Shown: positions 7,105 through 9,754 of the stretch, one piece after another | Position numbering within the stretch: position 1 is the first letter of the stretch | Layout: every line of letters begins with the position of its first letter | DNA from: an uncultured Brevibacterium sp. | GTDB lineage: Bacteria > Actinomycetota > Actinomycetes > Actinomycetales > Brevibacteriaceae | DNA: 9,754 nucleotides | Direction: 5' to 3' | Assembly (NCBI GenBank): GCA_902489185.1 | Contig: CABTZC010000049.1 | Coordinates: 1 to 9,754, forward strand | Notes under the pieces: generated by a model | What the model was told of the DNA's origin: nothing | Databases searched by the model: none | The model's input: only the letters and a program-made list of their open reading frames with translations | Position numbers and translations under genes: made by a program

Positions 7105-8181
7105 GTGTCTACTGTAACTATGCCCATGCCTTCGATGCCCAGAACTCGCAAAGCGCCTGAAGATATTGAACAGCCGGACGGTGAGAAGAAGGTTCTTCTG
7201 GCAGCACCTCGCGGATATTGCGCTGGTGTTGACCGTGCCGTGATTGCGGTGGAGCGGGCACTGGAACACTACGGTGCGCCGGTGTATGTGCGCAAGGAGA
7301 TTGTGCACAACCGTCACGTGGTTGAGACGTTGACTGAACGCGGCGCAATTTTTGTGGATGAAACTGAGCACGTTCCGCAGGGCGAGCGGGTGGTGTTTTC
7401 TGCTCATGGTGTTTCGCCGGCAGTGCATGAGGAAGCCGCGGCGAGGGACTTGAAGACAATTGATGCGACGTGCCCGTTGGTGACGAAGGTACACCGGGAA
7501 GCTGTGCGGTTCGCTAAGCAGGGGTACACCATTTTGTTGGTGGGGCACGAAGGTCACGAAGAGGTCGAAGGCACCATGGGTGAGGCTCCGGAGTCGATTG
7601 TGCTGGTGCAGAATCCGGCCGAGGCGCGTGAGGTTGATCTGGGTAATCCGGAGAAGGTGGTGTGGATTTCGCAGACCACGTTGAGTGTTGACGAGACGAT
7701 GGAGACGGTGTCGATTCTGCGTGAGCGTTTTCCACAGTTGATTGATCCGCCTAGTGATGACATTTGTTATGCGACTCAGAACCGTCAGGTGGCGGTGAAG
7801 AAGATCGCGCCACAGTGTGACCTTGTGATTGTGGTGGGGTCGAATAATTCGTCGAATACCAAGCGGCTTGTTGAGGTTGCTTTGGAGCATGGGGCGAAGG
7901 CGTCGTATCGCGTGGATTTTGCGCGTGAGATAGACGAGGACTGGTTTAACGGTGTTGCCACTGTTGGTGTGACGAGTGGTGCGAGTGTCCCGGACTTGTT
8001 GGTGAAGAGCGTGTTGGAGCTTTTAGCTGAGTACGGGTATGCCGATGTTGATGAGGTGCGTACGGCTGAGGAGGACTTGATGTTTAGTTTGCCTCGTGAG
8101 TTGCGTGCTGATTTGAAGGCGGCTGGTGAGAACACGTCGAATAAGAAGAATGGGGCCAATCGCGAGCACGACTTGCGGTAA
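7105..8181 (+). CDS. ispH: 4-hydroxy-3-methylbut-2-enyl diphosphate reductase
   Basis: The 358-residue enzyme catalyses the last step of the non-mevalonate isoprenoid pathway, reducing HMBPP to IPP and DMAPP with a 4Fe-4S cluster. The three cluster cysteines are present: C39 in APRGYCAGVDRA, C123 in DATCPLVTKVH and C221 in DDICYATQNR. GHEGHEEVEGTMGE (147-160) includes the histidine and glutamate of the active site (H151, E153). SNNSSNTKRL and GVTSGASVPDLLV are the later substrate-binding blocks. The C-terminal tail of about 20 residues is polar and probably disordered. GTG 7105 fits a leaderless transcript from the TAGAAT box and has no Shine-Dalgarno sequence; ATG 7120 or 7129 are alternatives, with the conserved domain beginning at about residue 28. 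The ferritin gene follows after 34 nt in the same direction, with no terminator between. Confidence 0.97.
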   Translation: MSTVTMPMPSMPRTRKAPEDIEQPDGEKKVLLAAPRGYCAGVDRAVIAVERALEHYGAPVYVRKEIVHNRHVVETLTERGAIFVDETEHVPQGERVVFSAHGVSPAVHEEAAARDLKTIDATCPLVTKVHREAVRFAKQGYTILLVGHEGHEEVEGTMGEAPESIVLVQNPAEAREVDLGNPEKVVWISQTTLSVDETMETVSILRERFPQLIDPPSDDICYATQNRQVAVKKIAPQCDLVIVVGSNNSSNTKRLVEVALEHGAKASYRVDFAREIDEDWFNGVATVGVTSGASVPDLLVKSVLELLAEYGYADVDEVRTAEEDLMFSLPRELRADLKAAGENTSNKKNGANREHDLR

Positions 8182-8215
8182 GCGCCTATCAGACTTTGGG
8201 TTTTGAGGAGGAATT

Positions 8216-8731
8216 ATGAAGCTTGCTGATGCGTTAGAAGTGAAGTTTAACGAGCAGATTACGTTGGAGTTTGAGGCGTCGATGACGTACCGCCAGTTGG
8301 CGGTTGTTGCTGATGCGCAGAGCTTCCCGGGTATGGCGCAGTGGTTGCGTGCTCAGGCCGATGAGGAGATTGTGCACGCGAATAAGTTCATCGATCATGT
8401 GGTTGACCGTGGTGGTCATGTGCAGATTGGTGACATTCCGGCGCCTAAGGTGGCCGTTGATATGAAGCCGGTGGATATCTTTAAGGCTGCGTTGGCGCAC
8501 GAGGAGAAGGTGAGCGAGGCGATTCGTGAGTTGTACCGTGCGGCTGATGCGCAGGGTGATTTGGATTCACGTCCGTTGTTGAACTGGTTCTTGAATGAGC
8601 AGATTGAGGAAGAGGCAACGGTGGGTGAGATCGTCGACCAGCTGGTGTTGGCTGGTGACGATGGTAATGGCTTGTTGCGGTTGGACGCGGAGTTGGGTTC
8701 GCGTACGTCTTCTGGAACCGAGTCTGAATAG
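8216..8731 (+). CDS. Non-haem ferritin
   Basis: The 171-residue protein is a ferritin of the FtnA/BfrB type, forming a cage that oxidises Fe(II) and stores the mineral. Diiron centre residues align with E. coli FtnA: E18 (LEFEASMTY), E51 and H54 (DEEIVH), E96 (AHEEKV), Q129 and E132 (NEQIEEEATV), with Y24 near the site. The C-terminal LAGDDGNGLLRLDAEL matches the fifth-helix region. No haem-binding methionine characteristic of bacterioferritin was identified, so non-haem ferritin is preferred. A strong GAGGAGG (8205-8211) stands 4 nt before the ATG, much better than the other starts in this window and consistent with high translation. It can be read through from ispH; no IdeR/DtxR-like iron box is visible in the 34-nt gap. 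An intrinsic terminator follows. Confidence 0.95.
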   Translation: MKLADALEVKFNEQITLEFEASMTYRQLAVVADAQSFPGMAQWLRAQADEEIVHANKFIDHVVDRGGHVQIGDIPAPKVAVDMKPVDIFKAALAHEEKVSEAIRELYRAADAQGDLDSRPLLNWFLNEQIEEEATVGEIVDQLVLAGDDGNGLLRLDAELGSRTSSGTESE

Positions 8732-8747
8732 TTCTGAGTTTTTTGTG

Positions 8748-8780
8748 GGGCGCCTCCGAGGTTTCGGAGGCGCCCTTTTT
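8748..8780 (+). terminator. Intrinsic terminator of the ispH-ferritin unit
   Basis: A perfect 12-bp GC-rich stem (8748-8759 with 8764-8775), loop GGTT, is followed directly by TTTTT (8776-8780). It starts 16 nt after the ferritin stop. It lies just beyond the end of the convergent rmuC and may also slow transcription from that side, although no U tract follows on the minus strand. Confidence 0.92.
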
Positions 8781-8790
8781 GTGTGGCCGG

Positions 8791-9684
8791 TCAGGTTCCG
8801 GTGTCGCGGTGTTGTGGCAGGGTTTCTGGACTGGTGGGGTAGGCGAGTTCGTGTGCGGTGATGTTGCGGGTGGAGGTGGTGATGCTGTTGAGTTCGTCGA
8901 GTTGTGTGGTGGTGATGCCGGTGTGGGTGAGTTTGCGGGCGGTGACGAGGAATCTGTTTTCGAATGAGCCGATGAAGGTGTTGTATTCCTGGGTCGCGCG
9001 GTCGAGTGCGGTGCCGAGTTTGGTGAGTCGGTCGGTGAGTAGTCCGGTGCGTTCGTAGAGTTCGGTGCCCAGTTTGAGGACTTGGGCCGCCGAGGTGGAG
9101 ATGTTGTAGTGGCGCCAGTTGAGAGCAACTGTTTTGAGGAGGACGAGCAGGGTTGATGGTGAGGCGATGACGACGTTTTTGCTGAGTGCTTGCTCGATGA
9201 GGGCCGGGTAGGTGGTTGCGGCGTGTGAGAGGAGCCCGTCGGTGGGGATGAAGCACACGACGAATTCGGGGGATTGGTCGAAGGATTTCCAGTAGGTTTT
9301 GCTGGCGAGTGCGTCGACGTGGCGTAGGAGTGCTTGAGCGTGCTGTTTGGCTGACTCGCTGTTGCCCTCGCCTAGCCGGGAGGAGAGTGGGACTTTCGCG
9401 TCGACGACAATGGTGCCTCCGCCGGGTAGGTGGACGACCATGTCGGGGCGGCCGTGCTGGGTGGTGACTTGGGTGTCGAAATCGACGTGGGGGAGTAGGC
9501 CGGAGTATTCGACGATGCGTTTGAGCTGTACTTCGCCCCAGTCACCTCGTGCGGACGTGGAGTGTAAAGCGTTTGACAGTTGTGCGGTTGATGCGTGGAG
9601 TTGAGCGTTTTGTTGGGTCAGTGACGTGATGTTTTCGGACAGCCGAGCGATCTGGTCGATTCGTTCGTGGTCTTGTTGGTGCAT
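8791..9684 (-). CDS. rmuC: RmuC family DNA recombination protein, short N-terminus
   Basis: The 297-residue protein belongs to the RmuC family, implicated in limiting inverted-repeat recombination and predicted to carry a PD-(D/E)XK nuclease-like fold. Visible blocks are RGDWGEVQLKRIVEYSGL (46-63), RPDMVVHLPGG (79-89) and VVDAKVPL (93-100); D81, D95 and K97 could form the nuclease-like centre. PEFVVCFIPTDGLLSHA and ASPSTLLVLLKTVALNWR follow, then a helical region. Residues 1-45 are a short coiled-coil remnant. Typical members have an N-terminal membrane anchor and a much longer coiled coil; both are missing here. A TGA lies 9 nt upstream in frame (minus strand, plus 9694-9696). No Shine-Dalgarno sequence precedes ATG 9684; TATTAT (plus 9698-9703) would give a 6-7 nt leader. 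It may be a natural short form or a 5'-truncated gene. Confidence 0.85.
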   Translation of the reverse strand: MHQQDHERIDQIARLSENITSLTQQNAQLHASTAQLSNALHSTSARGDWGEVQLKRIVEYSGLLPHVDFDTQVTTQHGRPDMVVHLPGGGTIVVDAKVPLSSRLGEGNSESAKQHAQALLRHVDALASKTYWKSFDQSPEFVVCFIPTDGLLSHAATTYPALIEQALSKNVVIASPSTLLVLLKTVALNWRHYNISTSAAQVLKLGTELYERTGLLTDRLTKLGTALDRATQEYNTFIGSFENRFLVTARKLTHTGITTTQLDELNSITTSTRNITAHELAYPTSPETLPQHRDTGT

Positions 9685-9754
9685 GTGGGTTTGTCATATA
9701 ATATGATGTTGTGGGTGGATAATATGATTGATCGTGTTGTGATGTTATGTTCTA
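9685..9754. other. AT-rich region upstream of rmuC
   Basis: By hand count, 20 of the 64 bases in 9691-9754 are G or C, well below the surrounding genes. CATATAATATG (9695-9705) is an inverted repeat with 5-nt arms around one base and contains a perfect TATAAT on the plus strand (9697-9702). On the minus strand the same bases give TATTAT, a possible -10 box for rmuC. A plus-strand frame from ATG 9703 is open to the window end (17 codons, MMLWVDNMIDRVV...) with no Shine-Dalgarno sequence; it is too short to call a gene. The region may be a divergent promoter or the edge of an inserted segment. Confidence 0.4.
9698..9728. repeat. Direct repeat ATAATATGAT, 21 bp apart
   Basis: ATAATATGAT occurs at 9698-9707 and again at 9719-9728, an offset of 21 bp, or about two helical turns. 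GATGTTGTG (9705-9713) and GATGTTATG (9741-9749) form a second, imperfect pair. The spacing suits two protein molecules on the same face of the DNA, but AT-rich sequence can repeat by chance and no known operator is recognised. Confidence 0.45.

Noticed and set aside
7024..7890. Upstream extension of the xseA frame (289 codons)
   Set aside because: It is antisense to ispH, whose cysteines and motifs are intact; the translated sequence is compositionally odd. xseA homology starts after ATG 7023.
8481..9256. Long minus-strand frames with Thr/Pro/His-rich translations
   Set aside because: They are shadows of rmuC and ferritin produced by the strand composition bias; RmuC motifs exist only in the 9684-8791 frame.
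1..9754. tRNA, rRNA, CRISPR array or insertion sequence
   Set aside because: No cloverleaf, regular spaced repeats, transposase gene or terminal inverted repeats were seen on reading both strands.

Overview
The window is chromosomal core DNA from a moderately high-GC actinobacterium. The gene set and order (PIN-PhoH ATPase, fumarase, GlpX fructose-1,6-bisphosphatase, a DUF4245 membrane protein, xseB/xseA, ispH) match a neighbourhood also found in Mycobacterium and Corynebacterium. GTG starts, apparently leaderless genes and actinobacterial protein features support this. I cannot name a genus; a member of Micrococcales or Actinomycetales with middling GC would fit.

Layout. Positions 1-179 form the upstream region of phoH; it holds several mutually exclusive stem-loops. 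phoH (180-1502, +) ends at a strong hairpin cluster (1532-1595) shared with the convergent operon glpX > beta-carbonic anhydrase > fumC (4761 down to 1593, -). The genes of that operon overlap by 1 and 4 nt, so translation is probably coupled. A 116-nt divergent intergenic region separates glpX from the DUF4245 gene (4878-5444, +). That gene converges on xseA > xseB (7023 down to 5477, -, 4-nt overlap), the two subunits of exonuclease VII. xseA diverges over 81 nt from ispH (7105-8181, +). ispH is followed after 34 nt by a ferritin gene (8216-8731, +) with a strong Shine-Dalgarno sequence and a textbook intrinsic terminator. rmuC (9684 down to 8791, -) closes the gene content. It starts late compared with its family and abuts an unusually AT-rich tail (9685-9754) with a consensus TATAAT and a 10-nt direct repeat.

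How the genes work together. The glpX operon combines gluconeogenesis, bicarbonate supply and a TCA-cycle step. IspH needs a 4Fe-4S cluster, and its downstream neighbour stores iron. xseA/xseB and rmuC concern DNA degradation and recombination. PhoH is a predicted RNase/ATPase of the mycobacterial PhoH2 type.

No mobile element, CRISPR array, rRNA or tRNA was seen. I do not see a clearly novel multi-gene system. The points most worth checking are the structured phoH leader, the AT-rich boundary upstream of the short rmuC, and the carbonic anhydrase embedded between glpX and fumC.
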